Assembly (NCBI GenBank): GCA_964646495.1
Contig: CAZYEO010000013.1
Span: 1 to 26,821, forward strand
Origin: HGM05232 sp964646495
GTDB taxonomy: Bacteria; Bacteroidota; Bacteroidia; Bacteroidales; Muribaculaceae
DNA: 26,821 nt
Direction of reading: 5' to 3'
Below are positions 16,010-23,241 of this stretch, in pieces; the stretch's first letter is position 1; every line of letters begins with the position of its first letter. The notes under the pieces were generated by a model, which worked only from the letters and a program-made list of their open reading frames with translations, did not search any database and had not been told where the DNA came from. Both the position numbers and the translations under genes were made by a program.

Positions 16010-16165
16010 TTATTTTGCACGTACACCATCAGATACACTGAGGCTTGCGCGACCTTTAGCGCGACGACGTGCTAATACCTTACGACCATCAGCAGTTGAC
16101 ATTCTTTCACGGAAGCCATGCTTATTTATTCTCTTTTTGTTTGAGGGTTGGAATGTTCTCTTCAT
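16010..16165 (-). CDS. rpmH: 50S ribosomal protein L34
   Basis: 51 residues read directly from the minus strand: it opens MKRTFQPSNKKRINKHGFRE, continues RMSTADGRKVLARRRAKGRA and ends SLSVSDGVRAK. The MKRTFQPSN start and the GFRxRM..DGRKVLxRRRAKGR core are diagnostic of L34, a small basic protein of the large ribosomal subunit. The C-terminal tail is slightly longer than the 44-46 residues of most bacterial L34, which is usual in Bacteroidota. A good promoter and terminator flank it, so it is monocistronic. In many bacteria rpmH precedes rnpA and lies near oriC; rnpA is not downstream here, where the acyl-CoA synthetase follows. Confidence 0.96.
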   Translation of the reverse strand: MKRTFQPSNKKRINKHGFRERMSTADGRKVLARRRAKGRASLSVSDGVRAK

Positions 16166-16205
16166 TGCCTTATATATTTGTTTTTATTAATCGATTTTCG
16201 GACTG

Positions 16206-16236
16206 CAAAAATAGATATTAATTTTGGAATTACCAA
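16206..16236 (-). promoter_or_regulatory. Bacteroidota promoter for rpmH
   Basis: Minus-strand TTG (16236-16234), 20 bases, then TATTTTTG (16213-16206). It is divergent from the efp promoter. Confidence 0.65.
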
Positions 16237-16263
16237 CAATTAAGTCATTTTATCGATAAAACT

Positions 16264-16295
16264 TTTGCTAATTTTCTCGAAATGGATTAATTTTG
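16264..16295 (+). promoter_or_regulatory. Bacteroidota promoter for efp
   Basis: TTTG (16264-16267), 20 bases, then TAATTTTG (16288-16295). The leader to the ATG at 16351 is about 50 bases. Confidence 0.65.
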
Positions 16296-16350
16296 CCATT
16301 AATTAGATAACTCGCAATCAAATAGTAATAAATACGATAAGAAATTTTTT

Positions 16351-16917
16351 ATGATTAATTCGCAAGACATTAAGAACGGAACATGCATCCGATTAGACGG
16401 AAGACTTTATTTTTGTGTGGAATTTTTGCACGTAAAGCCAGGTAAAGGTAATACAATTATGCGCACAAAATTGAAAGATGTAGTGAACGGACGCGTTCTC
16501 GATCGTACTTTTCAAGTTGGATTTAAATTGGAGGATGTACGTGTAGAGCGTCGCCCCTATCAATTCCTTTATAAAGAGGGTGAAGACTTTATCTTCATGA
16601 ATAATGAAACTTATGAACAGCATCCAATCGGTAAGGATCTTATCACTGGAGTTGAATATATGAAAGAGGGTGATACTGTTGAGGTTGTATCGGATGTATC
16701 GACAGAAACAATACTCTTTGCGGAAATGCCTGTGAAGACTATTCTTAAAATAACATACACCGAGCCAGGTCTGAAAGGTGATACAGCAACCAACACATTG
16801 AAGGCTGCAACAGTAGAATCGGGTGCAACAGTGCGTGTGCCATTGTTTATCAACGAAGGTGAAACTATTGAAGTTGATACTCGCGATGGGTCATATCTTG
16901 GTCGCGTAAAAGCATAA
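16351..16917 (+). CDS. efp: Translation elongation factor P
   Basis: Rescues ribosomes stalled at polyproline by stimulating peptide-bond formation. 188 residues with the three-domain EF-P pattern: a KOW-like domain I with the tip loop KPGKGN (K32 at the position of the modified lysine), an OB domain II and an OB domain III ending DTRDGSYLGRVKA, the standard C-terminus. The length is exactly that of the family. There is no EpmA/EpmB or similar modification gene nearby; the loop retains Lys rather than Arg, so it is of the lysine (or unmodified) type, not the EarP type. It has its own promoter and a strong terminator. Confidence 0.97.
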   Translation: MINSQDIKNGTCIRLDGRLYFCVEFLHVKPGKGNTIMRTKLKDVVNGRVLDRTFQVGFKLEDVRVERRPYQFLYKEGEDFIFMNNETYEQHPIGKDLITGVEYMKEGDTVEVVSDVSTETILFAEMPVKTILKITYTEPGLKGDTATNTLKAATVESGATVRVPLFINEGETIEVDTRDGSYLGRVKA

Positions 16918-16941
16918 TAGATATTATTTATCATATATAAG

Positions 16942-16980
16942 CAGAGCGTAATAAGAATTTTTGAATCTTATTACGCTCTG
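16942..16980 (+). terminator. Terminator after efp, possibly shared with the ars cluster
   Basis: A perfect 15-base-pair stem (16942-16956 with 16966-16980) around a 9-base loop. The plus-strand tail is only moderately T-rich. It lies between the converging efp and permease genes, so it may serve both strands. Confidence 0.75.
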
Positions 16981-17016
16981 TCTATTTAAATTATTGGGGT
17001 AAATAAATGGTGTGTT

Positions 17017-17979
17017 TTACAATATAATATTAAACAAATATCCCAGCAAAATTATAAATAATGCCACAACACCAAAGAATATTCCTATCAAACGCCATGT
17101 CATTACTTTCTTTAGCATTGTAGCTTCGGGTAAAGACAATCCTATAACTGCCATCATAAAAGCAATAGCAGTGCCGAGAGGCACACCTTTAGCTACAAAT
17201 ACCTGAATAATAGGTACTACTCCTGCTGCATTGGCATACATTGGCACGCCAAGAATTACTGCAACCGGTACGGAATACCAATTGTTTTTATCTAAGTAGG
17301 TCTCAAAAAAACCTTGTGGTACAAATCCATGTATTGCAGCCCCGATTCCAATTCCTATTATCACATAAAGTAATACTCCACGAACGATATTCCAAGCATC
17401 ATTGAGAATATTGGGTAGACGTTGGGTAAAAGGTATATGTACTATCTCCCACTTTTCGGATTCGGATTTATTCTGAATATTCTTTACCCAGTCGCTAAGG
17501 TAGCACTCAAGGTGGAACTTTTCGAGAATGATGCCACCCAAAGTACCGAGAGCAATTCCCGAAATGACATATATTAAGGTCGCTTTTAGCCCAAATGCAC
17601 CGAGAAACATTGCTACTGCTACCTCATTGACCAAGGGTGATGTAATAAGAAATGCAAATGTAACACCAAGAGGAATCCCCCCATTGACAAATCCTATGAA
17701 AAGCGGAATTGAGGAGCAACTGCAAAATGGGGTTATCGCTCCAAATATTGAAGCAAATAGATATTGAAAGCCGTATAATCGTCTCGATGTGAGAAAATTT
17801 CGTAATCTATCAATGGGAAAATAGACATTAACTATGCCCATAATAGTACTTACAAAAAATAGGAGTAGTAGAATCTTGATAGTATCATATATAAAGAAGT
17901 TTAATGAAGCTCCGATATGAGATACTGCATCAATTCCTAAAATATCATATACTACCCAATCGGAAAATTGTTGAATCAT
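17017..17979 (-). CDS. ArsP-like permease (DUF318 family)
   Basis: 320 residues with about eight to ten predicted membrane helices. The family hallmark TPFCSCSSIPLFIG (83-96, Cys86 and Cys88) is followed by the second conserved membrane block TSPLVNEVAVAMF. The DUF318/PF03773 permease family includes ArsP, which exports trivalent organoarsenicals in Campylobacter; other members have unknown cargo. It is the last gene of the arsenic cluster, 26 bases downstream of arsC, which supports an arsenical export role. The hydrophilic loop at about residues 160-180 is typical. I leave the gene symbol empty because inner-membrane metal or thiol cargo other than arsenicals cannot be excluded. Confidence 0.85.
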   Translation of the reverse strand: MIQQFSDWVVYDILGIDAVSHIGASLNFFIYDTIKILLLLFFVSTIMGIVNVYFPIDRLRNFLTSRRLYGFQYLFASIFGAITPFCSCSSIPLFIGFVNGGIPLGVTFAFLITSPLVNEVAVAMFLGAFGLKATLIYVISGIALGTLGGIILEKFHLECYLSDWVKNIQNKSESEKWEIVHIPFTQRLPNILNDAWNIVRGVLLYVIIGIGIGAAIHGFVPQGFFETYLDKNNWYSVPVAVILGVPMYANAAGVVPIIQVFVAKGVPLGTAIAFMMAVIGLSLPEATMLKKVMTWRLIGIFFGVVALFIILLGYLFNIIL

Positions 17980-18005
17980 TGTAAAGTAGATATTATCAAT
18001 TAAAC

Positions 18006-18437
18006 TTACATTTCAGGAGCTATGTTGTGGATATAAAATTCCGCAAATTTTGTTTTTATCTCGTCTCTTACACGCTGAAACTCGCTCTCAATAAATTCAG
18101 TGGATCCGATAGCGTGTGATGGGTCGTCAAATCCTATGTGAATACGATGTTTTACATTGCCCCTAAATAAAGGACAACTTTCATTTGCTCCTCCACAAAC
18201 TGTTATCACATAATCCCAGTCCTCGTCAAGGTATTTATCAACAGGGTCGGAGGTGTGGTGCGAGATGTCAATACCGACTTCGTTCATTGCTTTTATAGCT
18301 CCATCGTTGAGCTTGCCGGAGGCTCTTGTTCCTGCCGAACGTACATTTAGATTTTTGTCAAACGATTGCAAAAAGCCGTGTGCCATTTGACTGCGGCAAC
18401 TATTGCCTGTGCATAATATCAATACATTTATAGCCAT
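18006..18437 (-). CDS. arsC: Arsenate reductase, thioredoxin-coupled LMW phosphatase type
   Basis: Reduces arsenate to arsenite. 143 residues. The phosphatase-fold P-loop CTGNSCRS (C9 to R15, CX5R) is present, together with Cys81 and Cys88 in CGGANESCP and the acid motif DDP (D104-D105-P106). These match the C10/C82/C89 triad of pI258 ArsC, so regeneration by thioredoxin is expected. A longer in-frame start at 18500 exists, but it adds 21 residues that lie within arsG and lack similarity; the start at 18437 begins just before the P-loop strand as in the family. The gene overlaps arsG by ten bases (ATGGCTATAA), indicating translational coupling. Confidence 0.93.
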   Translation of the reverse strand: MAINVLILCTGNSCRSQMAHGFLQSFDKNLNVRSAGTRASGKLNDGAIKAMNEVGIDISHHTSDPVDKYLDEDWDYVITVCGGANESCPLFRGNVKHRIHIGFDDPSHAIGSTEFIESEFQRVRDEIKTKFAEFYIHNIAPEM

Positions 18438-19132
18438 AAAATTATTGCATAGTAAATCCCTACTGTAATAAACAGTAGAGCGATTATTAAATTCATCCAT
18501 TTTTGAAAAACTTGTATTCTATTATATGCTTTTCCAAGTCCTGAAATGCTATAGGCTAAAATCCAAGCCACGACAATTACAGGTAATCCTGTAGCAATAG
18601 CATATACGAATGGTAATAGGTAGCCTCCGGTTTCGGTGGCTGCCATAGGCATCAACATTCCAAAGTATAATACTCCGCTTGATGGGCAAAATGCCAATGA
18701 GAATATTATACCCAACATTAAAGCCCCCCAACTCCCTTTCGTTCTTAATTTCTCACTTCTTATATTAAAACCTAATTTTGACAAATTAAGTTTGTCACCA
18801 AATAGCATAAACAGACCTATTATAACCAATGCCGGAGATATGATAATATCTCCATATTTACCGAGGATCTTTTGTATTGTGTATATGCTTGCTCCTTCTC
18901 GAAGTAGAGGAATGAGCACAAATCCAATACACATGTATGTGAAAATGCGCCCAATCGTATATAATATTCCATTCCAAAATATGCGGTGGGGACTTTCAAT
19001 ATCTTTACCGATATATCCGATTGCCGTAATATTGGTTGCTAAGGGGCATGGACTTATTGCTGTGAGAAGTCCCAATATAAATGCAGTAACCAATGGAGTT
19101 GTATTGCTCTCCAATATATTTTGCAACCACAT
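18428..19132 (-). CDS. arsG: ArsG-like efflux permease (CcdA/DsbD-related membrane protein)
   Basis: 234 residues with six or more membrane helices. It belongs to the CcdA/DsbD transmembrane superfamily: paired motifs SPCPLATNI (helix 1, about 27-35) and AFCPSSGVLYFG (about 150-161) each hold the proline-flanked cysteine typical of that fold. In Bacteroides a homologue named ArsG is described in an arsEFG set, and public annotation calls this family an aromatic aminoarsenical efflux permease. Position directly after arsF (one-base overlap, TAATG) and before arsC supports that naming. The alternative is a dedicated thiol electron carrier that reduces the ArsF lipoprotein; the cysteines would suit either function. 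Confidence 0.82.
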   Translation of the reverse strand: MWLQNILESNTTPLVTAFILGLLTAISPCPLATNITAIGYIGKDIESPHRIFWNGILYTIGRIFTYMCIGFVLIPLLREGASIYTIQKILGKYGDIIISPALVIIGLFMLFGDKLNLSKLGFNIRSEKLRTKGSWGALMLGIIFSLAFCPSSGVLYFGMLMPMAATETGGYLLPFVYAIATGLPVIVVAWILAYSISGLGKAYNRIQVFQKWMNLIIALLFITVGIYYAIILWL

Positions 19133-19530
19133 TATTCTTTAGATATTTTTATAAGAGCATTTGCCAAGTTTGCTTTAAAAACCTGTGGCTCGTTTTTTGC
19201 ATATTTAAATCCCATTTTGGTTAAGTTTATGATTTTACCCCCATGATCAACTATTAACGACGACCATGCAATTTCATATTTATCAGCCAACGATTCATCG
19301 GTGGTTATATCAATAACTTTCATCTTAATTTTTTCATTTGCCATGCTATCGACTACCTCTTTGGTTAATTTTTCTATTGCATTGCAAGTGATACATCGCT
19401 GTTTCCCATGAAAGTATAGCACTTCGATTATATCTGCCGATTTTGTTTCGGTTTCTATTTTTTTAGATCTATTATCGTTGCAAGAGATCAATAAAATTGA
19501 AGTCGCAATTATAAATAAAATACGCATCAC
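19132..19530 (-). CDS. arsF: ArsF-like thioredoxin-fold lipoprotein
   Basis: 132 residues. A short signal peptide has a lipobox LISC (Cys17), so it is lipid-anchored on the periplasmic side. The mature part starts with VLYFHGKQRCITCNAIEK, where Cys46-x-x-Cys49 forms a thioredoxin-like redox site. The rest alternates strand and helix as in a thioredoxin fold. It matches the ArsF family that public annotation describes as a subunit of a nitroaromatic arsenical reductase; that activity is taken from the family name, not from this sequence. It follows arsE by ten bases and overlaps arsG by one base. Its periplasmic dithiol facing the ArsG membrane cysteines suggests electron transfer between the two. 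Confidence 0.82.
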   Translation of the reverse strand: MMRILFIIATSILLISCNDNRSKKIETETKSADIIEVLYFHGKQRCITCNAIEKLTKEVVDSMANEKIKMKVIDITTDESLADKYEIAWSSLIVDHGGKIINLTKMGFKYAKNEPQVFKANLANALIKISKE

Positions 19531-19540
19531 TGCTTTTGAT

Positions 19541-19774
19541 TTAATCTGTTAGTAATGCTTTAACCTCTGATACTGACAATTTTTTCCCCTTTGATACAAC
19601 CTTGTCATTTATAACTAATGCCGGTAATGACATCACGTTGTATGATAAGATATTCATCATATCTTCCTCTTTTATCACAGTTGCATTTATGCCAAGTTCT
19701 GCCACCGCAGTTTTGGTTGTTTCATAAAGTGCTTTGCAACCTGCACAACCTGTTCCTAAAACTTTAATTTCCAT
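19541..19774 (-). CDS. arsE: ArsE-like small thioredoxin/glutaredoxin-fold protein
   Basis: 77 residues, no signal peptide, cytoplasmic. LGTGCAGCKALYE carries a Cys10-x-x-Cys13 site, and SLPALVI carries the cis-proline that faces the active site in thioredoxins; this is the TM0996/MTH895-type minimal thioredoxin. In arsEFG sets of Bacteroides the small first protein is of this type. It could supply electrons to ArsC or to the ArsF/ArsG pair across the membrane. A second ArsR-type operator and promoter (19803-19820) lies directly in front of it, so it can be expressed separately from arsR. Confidence 0.85.
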   Translation of the reverse strand: MEIKVLGTGCAGCKALYETTKTAVAELGINATVIKEEDMMNILSYNVMSLPALVINDKVVSKGKKLSVSEVKALLTD

Positions 19775-19802
19775 TGTATGTATATTTTAAATGTTTGTAA
19801 AT

Positions 19803-19820
19803 CGCAAAACTACGAACAAT
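19803..19820 (-). promoter_or_regulatory. Second ArsR-type operator/promoter, before arsE
   Basis: On the minus strand, ATTGTTCG (19820-19813) is followed at once by TAGTTTTG (19812-19805), a TAnnTTTG -7 box, then CG. This matches the left arm and core of the arsR operator; the other arm is only half conserved (4 of 8 positions). The predicted transcript starts about 26 bases before arsE. Confidence 0.65.
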
Positions 19821-19841
19821 ATTTTCAAAAAAATCCGATGA

Positions 19842-20168
19842 TTATTTACAACAAGTTTCCTTCCCAATTTGAACTGTAAAAAAAGACTCAAATAAGCTCT
19901 TTGCCAAAATCCAATTCTCTTTATTTACACAATAACGAACTTTGGGCGGTTCTATTTCGCCTTGAATAAGCCCCGATTCTTTTAATTCCTTTAAGTGTTG
20001 AGATACAGTCGCTTTTGCAATTGGTAGAACGTCGTGAATGTCTCCGAAAAAGCAACTATCTTGTTTAGCAAGAAATTCCATGATTGTAATTCTTGCCGGG
20101 TGTCCCAATGCTTTGGCAAAGCGAGCCAATTTCTCATTGTTCTGTGTATAATATTTCGGAGTTGCCAT
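19842..20168 (-). CDS. arsR: ArsR/SmtB-family arsenic-responsive repressor
   Basis: 108 residues with the winged-helix order of ArsR: ALGHPARITIMEFLA (20-34), then the recognition region IAKATVSQHLKELKESGLI (50-68) and the wing at EPPKVRYCV. It should repress the arsenic cluster and release DNA on binding trivalent arsenic. The classic ELCVCDL sensor motif is absent; cysteines are at 39, 80, 106 and 107, so a different thiol site, perhaps Cys39 with the C-terminal CC pair, is likely. Its transcript would start about 16 bases before the ATG, from a promoter inside its own palindrome, implying autoregulation. The ATG at 20168 is chosen from this spacing and the usual N-terminus. Confidence 0.92.
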   Translation of the reverse strand: MATPKYYTQNNEKLARFAKALGHPARITIMEFLAKQDSCFFGDIHDVLPIAKATVSQHLKELKESGLIQGEIEPPKVRYCVNKENWILAKSLFESFFTVQIGKETCCK

Positions 20169-20180
20169 GCTTTTAATTTT

Positions 20181-20204
20181 ATTGTTCGCAAATGTACGAA
20201 CAAT
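20181..20204 (-). promoter_or_regulatory. ArsR operator palindrome enclosing the arsR promoter -7 box
   Basis: Perfect 8-base arms ATTGTTCG (20181-20188) and CGAACAAT (20197-20204) enclose eight bases that read TACATTTG on the minus strand, an exact TAnnTTTG box. A bound dimer would cover the promoter. Confidence 0.8.
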
Positions 20205-20253
20205 ATCCGAATATAAAAAGTAATTGGGATTAGTATTTCATGCACTTTTTTAT

Positions 20254-20261
20254 TATCTTCG
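20254..20261 (+). promoter_or_regulatory. Possible -7 element for the glycosyltransferase
   Basis: TATCTTCG differs from TAnnTTTG at one base and lies 25 bases before the ATG at 20286. Divergent from arsR. Confidence 0.35.
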
Positions 20262-20285
20262 CATCAATTCATTAAGTGAAAATTT

Positions 20286-21284
20286 ATGCCATATTTTTCG
20301 ATAATAGTACCAGTGTACAATAGAGTAGATGAGGTGCGCGATTTGCTCGAAAGCCTTGCTGTACAAACGAATAAAGATTTTGAATTGGTAATTGTAGAGG
20401 ATGGATCTACTGTGCCTTGCCGTGAGGTGGTGGAAAAATATGCCGATATGATTGATTTGCAATATTTCCACAAAAGTAATGAGGGGCGCAGTATCGCTCG
20501 AAATTATGGAATGGAGCACGCACGGGGGGAATACTTTGTGTTTTTCGACTCCGACTGTGTAATTCCACCGGAATATTTTGAAGTACTTGCCGCAAAATTA
20601 AAAGCGAAGTATGTGGATTGCTTCGGAGGTCCTGATGCCGCCCATGAATCATTCTCAGATGTGCAAAAAGCCATAAATTATTCCATGACCTCGTTTTTGA
20701 CCACAGGAGGTATAAGAGGAGGGAAAGTTCAGTTGGAAAAATTTGTTCCCCGTACTTTTAACATGGGATATTCGCGTGCCGTGTGGCAAAAAGTAGGAGG
20801 ATTCCGAGAAATGTTTTCCGAAGATATAGATATGAGTACTCGTATTCGCCAAGCCGGATTTTCGATCGGATTAATACGTGACGCCTATGTGTATCATAAA
20901 CGCCGTGTAAGCCTTAATCTCTTTCGCCGTCAGATATATGTTTTTGGAATGTCGCGTATCACCCTTTATCTTCTTTATCCCGATTCCTTAAAATTGGTGC
21001 ATTGGCTACCTGCAATATTTGTGATGGGGAGTGTGGCTATGATTATTTTGTCACTGATATGGCATTGGTGGGCTATACTACCACTTGTAGCCTATATAAT
21101 AGCACTCTTTACAACAGCTCTCATAGCCACAAAGAATATAAAAATTGCAAGTTTGGCTGTTGTGTCGAGCATTGTGCAATTAGGTGGCTACGGAGTTGGA
21201 TTTATCAAAGCATATACATGGAAGATTATTTTAAGGCATGGCAGGAATATCGACGAAGAGGTGAAGATAAGGAAAGGGAAATAA
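20286..21284 (+). CDS. Membrane-associated family 2 glycosyltransferase
   Basis: 332 residues. The GT-A domain shows the family 2 pattern: FSIIVPVYNRVDEVRDLLESL at the start, VEDGS (38-41), the metal-binding DSD (88-90) within FVFFDSDC, and the acceptor-side ED (179-180) in FSEDIDMSTRIRQAG, with a typical YVYHKRR after it. From about residue 236 three hydrophobic helices anchor it in the inner membrane. It transfers a sugar from a nucleotide donor to a lipid-linked or surface glycan; donor and acceptor cannot be read. radC starts 17 bases after its stop, so they may be co-transcribed. No other glycan genes are nearby, unlike a dedicated polysaccharide locus. Confidence 0.88.
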   Translation: MPYFSIIVPVYNRVDEVRDLLESLAVQTNKDFELVIVEDGSTVPCREVVEKYADMIDLQYFHKSNEGRSIARNYGMEHARGEYFVFFDSDCVIPPEYFEVLAAKLKAKYVDCFGGPDAAHESFSDVQKAINYSMTSFLTTGGIRGGKVQLEKFVPRTFNMGYSRAVWQKVGGFREMFSEDIDMSTRIRQAGFSIGLIRDAYVYHKRRVSLNLFRRQIYVFGMSRITLYLLYPDSLKLVHWLPAIFVMGSVAMIILSLIWHWWAILPLVAYIIALFTTALIATKNIKIASLAVVSSIVQLGGYGVGFIKAYTWKIILRHGRNIDEEVKIRKGK

Positions 21285-21300
21285 ATAAAATAGCGCAGCC

Positions 21301-22032
21301 ATGAATAATAATGATGATACCAATAGCGGAACATTTCGCATGATGAAAAATATAAATGCCGATGATCGTCCCAGAGAAAAGGCTGTTGCAAAAGGATTTG
21401 AGGCACTGACCAATGCCGAGCTCCTTGCAATTTTAATGGGTAGCGGATCGAGAGGAGAATCGGTGGTGGATTTAGCTCAGCGCATATTGATGAAATGTGA
21501 TAGCCGGTTGAGTATACTCGGAAAGCGTTCGATAGGTTACTTAAAAACCAATTTCAAAGGTGTGGGCGATGCAAAGGCTATCACGATATTGGCGGCAATG
21601 GAATTAGGAAGACGTTATTTAGCAGAAAACTCCGATACAATGCGCCAAGAAAAAGTACAAATCACAAATTCGGATAAGGCTTATGAATTGATGCGCTTTC
21701 ATTTGCAGCATCTCACCCACGAAGAATTCTGGGTTGTGGCTTTATCTGCTTCAAAGCAAATAATAGGAAAATACAAAATAAGTTCAGGAGGACTTTCGGC
21801 TACAGTTGTCGATCCCAAAATGGTTATGCGTGTGGCATTGGATAATGTAGCACATTCGATATTGCTATATCACAATCATCCGTCGGGAAACACTAATCCC
21901 AGTCAAAGCGATGACAACCTCACCAATAAGATTGCCCAATGTGGCAAGATACTCGACATTGAGGTCGTGGATCATATAATAGTGAGCGAAAACGGATATT
22001 ATAGTTACGCCACAGAGGGAAAGTTAAGCTAA
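21301..22032 (+). CDS. radC: RadC family JAB/MPN-domain protein
   Basis: 243 residues. An N-terminal helix-hairpin-helix-like region (DDRPREK to about 105) precedes the JAMM metal site HNHPSGNTNPSQSDD (H191, H193, D204), complete and in the standard position; the C-terminus FVVSENGYYSYAxEG-type (here IIVSENGYYSYATEG) is also typical. RadC was named as a repair protein, but its function is unsettled and homologues are often carried on mobile or integrated DNA. The start is uncertain: an in-frame ATG at 21340 would begin MMKNINADDRPREK, closer to many homologues, whereas 21301 gives 13 extra polar residues. A protease or DNA-processing role is not demonstrated. Confidence 0.93.
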   Translation: MNNNDDTNSGTFRMMKNINADDRPREKAVAKGFEALTNAELLAILMGSGSRGESVVDLAQRILMKCDSRLSILGKRSIGYLKTNFKGVGDAKAITILAAMELGRRYLAENSDTMRQEKVQITNSDKAYELMRFHLQHLTHEEFWVVALSASKQIIGKYKISSGGLSATVVDPKMVMRVALDNVAHSILLYHNHPSGNTNPSQSDDNLTNKIAQCGKILDIEVVDHIIVSENGYYSYATEGKLS

Positions 22033-22168
22033 AAGCAACGCCCCTCAATTTTTTGGAGATAATGCATAGCTTTTGAGACGAATCAATATCTTTACATGAA
22101 ACATTTTCAAATATAGATGAGTTACTTGATGTTGATATGAGAACTCTGTTTAATAAAAGTAAGTATTT

Positions 22169-23197
22169 ATGGCAACAAATAAACACGCAGTAATTAGATA
22201 TCAAGCATTGGATAAATGCTTTAGCAACTTTGGTCGTCGATTTTATATCGACGATCTTATTGAAGCTTGCAACAATGCAATATATGAATTTTCCGGCAGT
22301 GAAGATGGGATCAAACGTCGCCAACTATTTGAAGATATTAAATTTATGGAGAGCGAAGTGGGGTATTCTATTGAATTGGATAAGTTAGGCGATGGGAAGA
22401 AGAAGTACTACCGTTATTCAGATAAAAACTTTTCGATAAATAAGCAACCTCTTAGTCAAACTGAAGCCGAACAATTAAAAGATACTATAATGATGCTGAA
22501 TCGCTTCAAAGGGCTACCACAATTTGATTGGATGGAAGAGGTTTTGACCCGCTTTGAAGATACTTTCAAGCTAAAAGCGAATGTAGACAGCGTTGTTTGT
22601 TTTGAGCAAAATCCATATCTGAGAGGAATAGAGCACTTTACGGCACTTTTTAATGCAATAATCAATAGGCAAGTGCTCAAAATTGAATATAGACCGGCAT
22701 TTGGAGATTCAAAGTATTACAATATTCATCCATATTTTTTGAAGCAGTACAATAACAGATGGTTTCTGTTCGGTTTAAGTCAAGGGAAAGAAAAAAATAT
22801 ATTAATGAATATGGCGATTGACCGTATAGTAAGTTTCGAGCCAATGCACCATGTGGCATATATAGAGAATAACGATATAGATTTTACCGAATATTTTGAT
22901 GATGTAATTGGAGTTACCGTTCCCAATGATAAGCCTATAGAGAAAATATGCCTTAGAATTGATAAAGCAAGATACAGCTACATTGAATCTAAGCCAATAC
23001 ATCCCACACAGACTGTAAAGGAAAAAAATGAAGAATATGCCGTAATTGAATTAAAATTAATACTAAATTATGAGTTTGAAACCCTCTTACTTGGCTTTGC
23101 GGATAGTGTAGAAATACTCGAACCACAATCACTTCGAGATACAATTTCGTCACGTGCAAGAAAGGTTGTTGAAAAGAATTTCAGTTGTGCAGAATAG
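22169..23197 (+). CDS. WYL-domain transcriptional regulator
   Basis: 342 residues. The N-terminal part (about 1-85) looks like a winged helix with KRRQLFEDIKFMESEVGY as the recognition region. The middle and C-terminal part is a WYL domain: FTALFNAIINRQVLKIEYRP (157-176) and the signature HPYFLKQYNNRWFLFGL (187-203), with W-F-L in place of W-Y-L, then a WCX-like C-terminal extension. WYL regulators sense nucleic-acid ligands, and many (BrxR, CapW and relatives) repress neighbouring phage-defence genes. The following gene is hsdM, so control of this locus is the natural inference. I see no clear promoter in the 136-base gap before it and nothing else recognisable there. Confidence 0.87.
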   Translation: MATNKHAVIRYQALDKCFSNFGRRFYIDDLIEACNNAIYEFSGSEDGIKRRQLFEDIKFMESEVGYSIELDKLGDGKKKYYRYSDKNFSINKQPLSQTEAEQLKDTIMMLNRFKGLPQFDWMEEVLTRFEDTFKLKANVDSVVCFEQNPYLRGIEHFTALFNAIINRQVLKIEYRPAFGDSKYYNIHPYFLKQYNNRWFLFGLSQGKEKNILMNMAIDRIVSFEPMHHVAYIENNDIDFTEYFDDVIGVTVPNDKPIEKICLRIDKARYSYIESKPIHPTQTVKEKNEEYAVIELKLILNYEFETLLLGFADSVEILEPQSLRDTISSRARKVVEKNFSCAE

Positions 23198-23213
23198 ATG
23201 CACAATTAATGAT

Positions 23214-23221
23214 TAACTTTG
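23214..23221 (+). promoter_or_regulatory. Possible -7 element before hsdM
   Basis: TAACTTTG matches TAnnTTTG 20 bases before the hsdM ATG. No TTG at the normal -33 distance. It would let hsdM be expressed apart from the regulator. Confidence 0.35.
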
Positions 23222-23241
23222 TAAAAAGAAAAAACTATAAT

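Noticed and set aside
22033..22168. Possible promoter TATCTTTA at 22087-22094 before the WYL gene
   Set aside because: The last base of the box deviates and no -33 element sits at a suitable distance.
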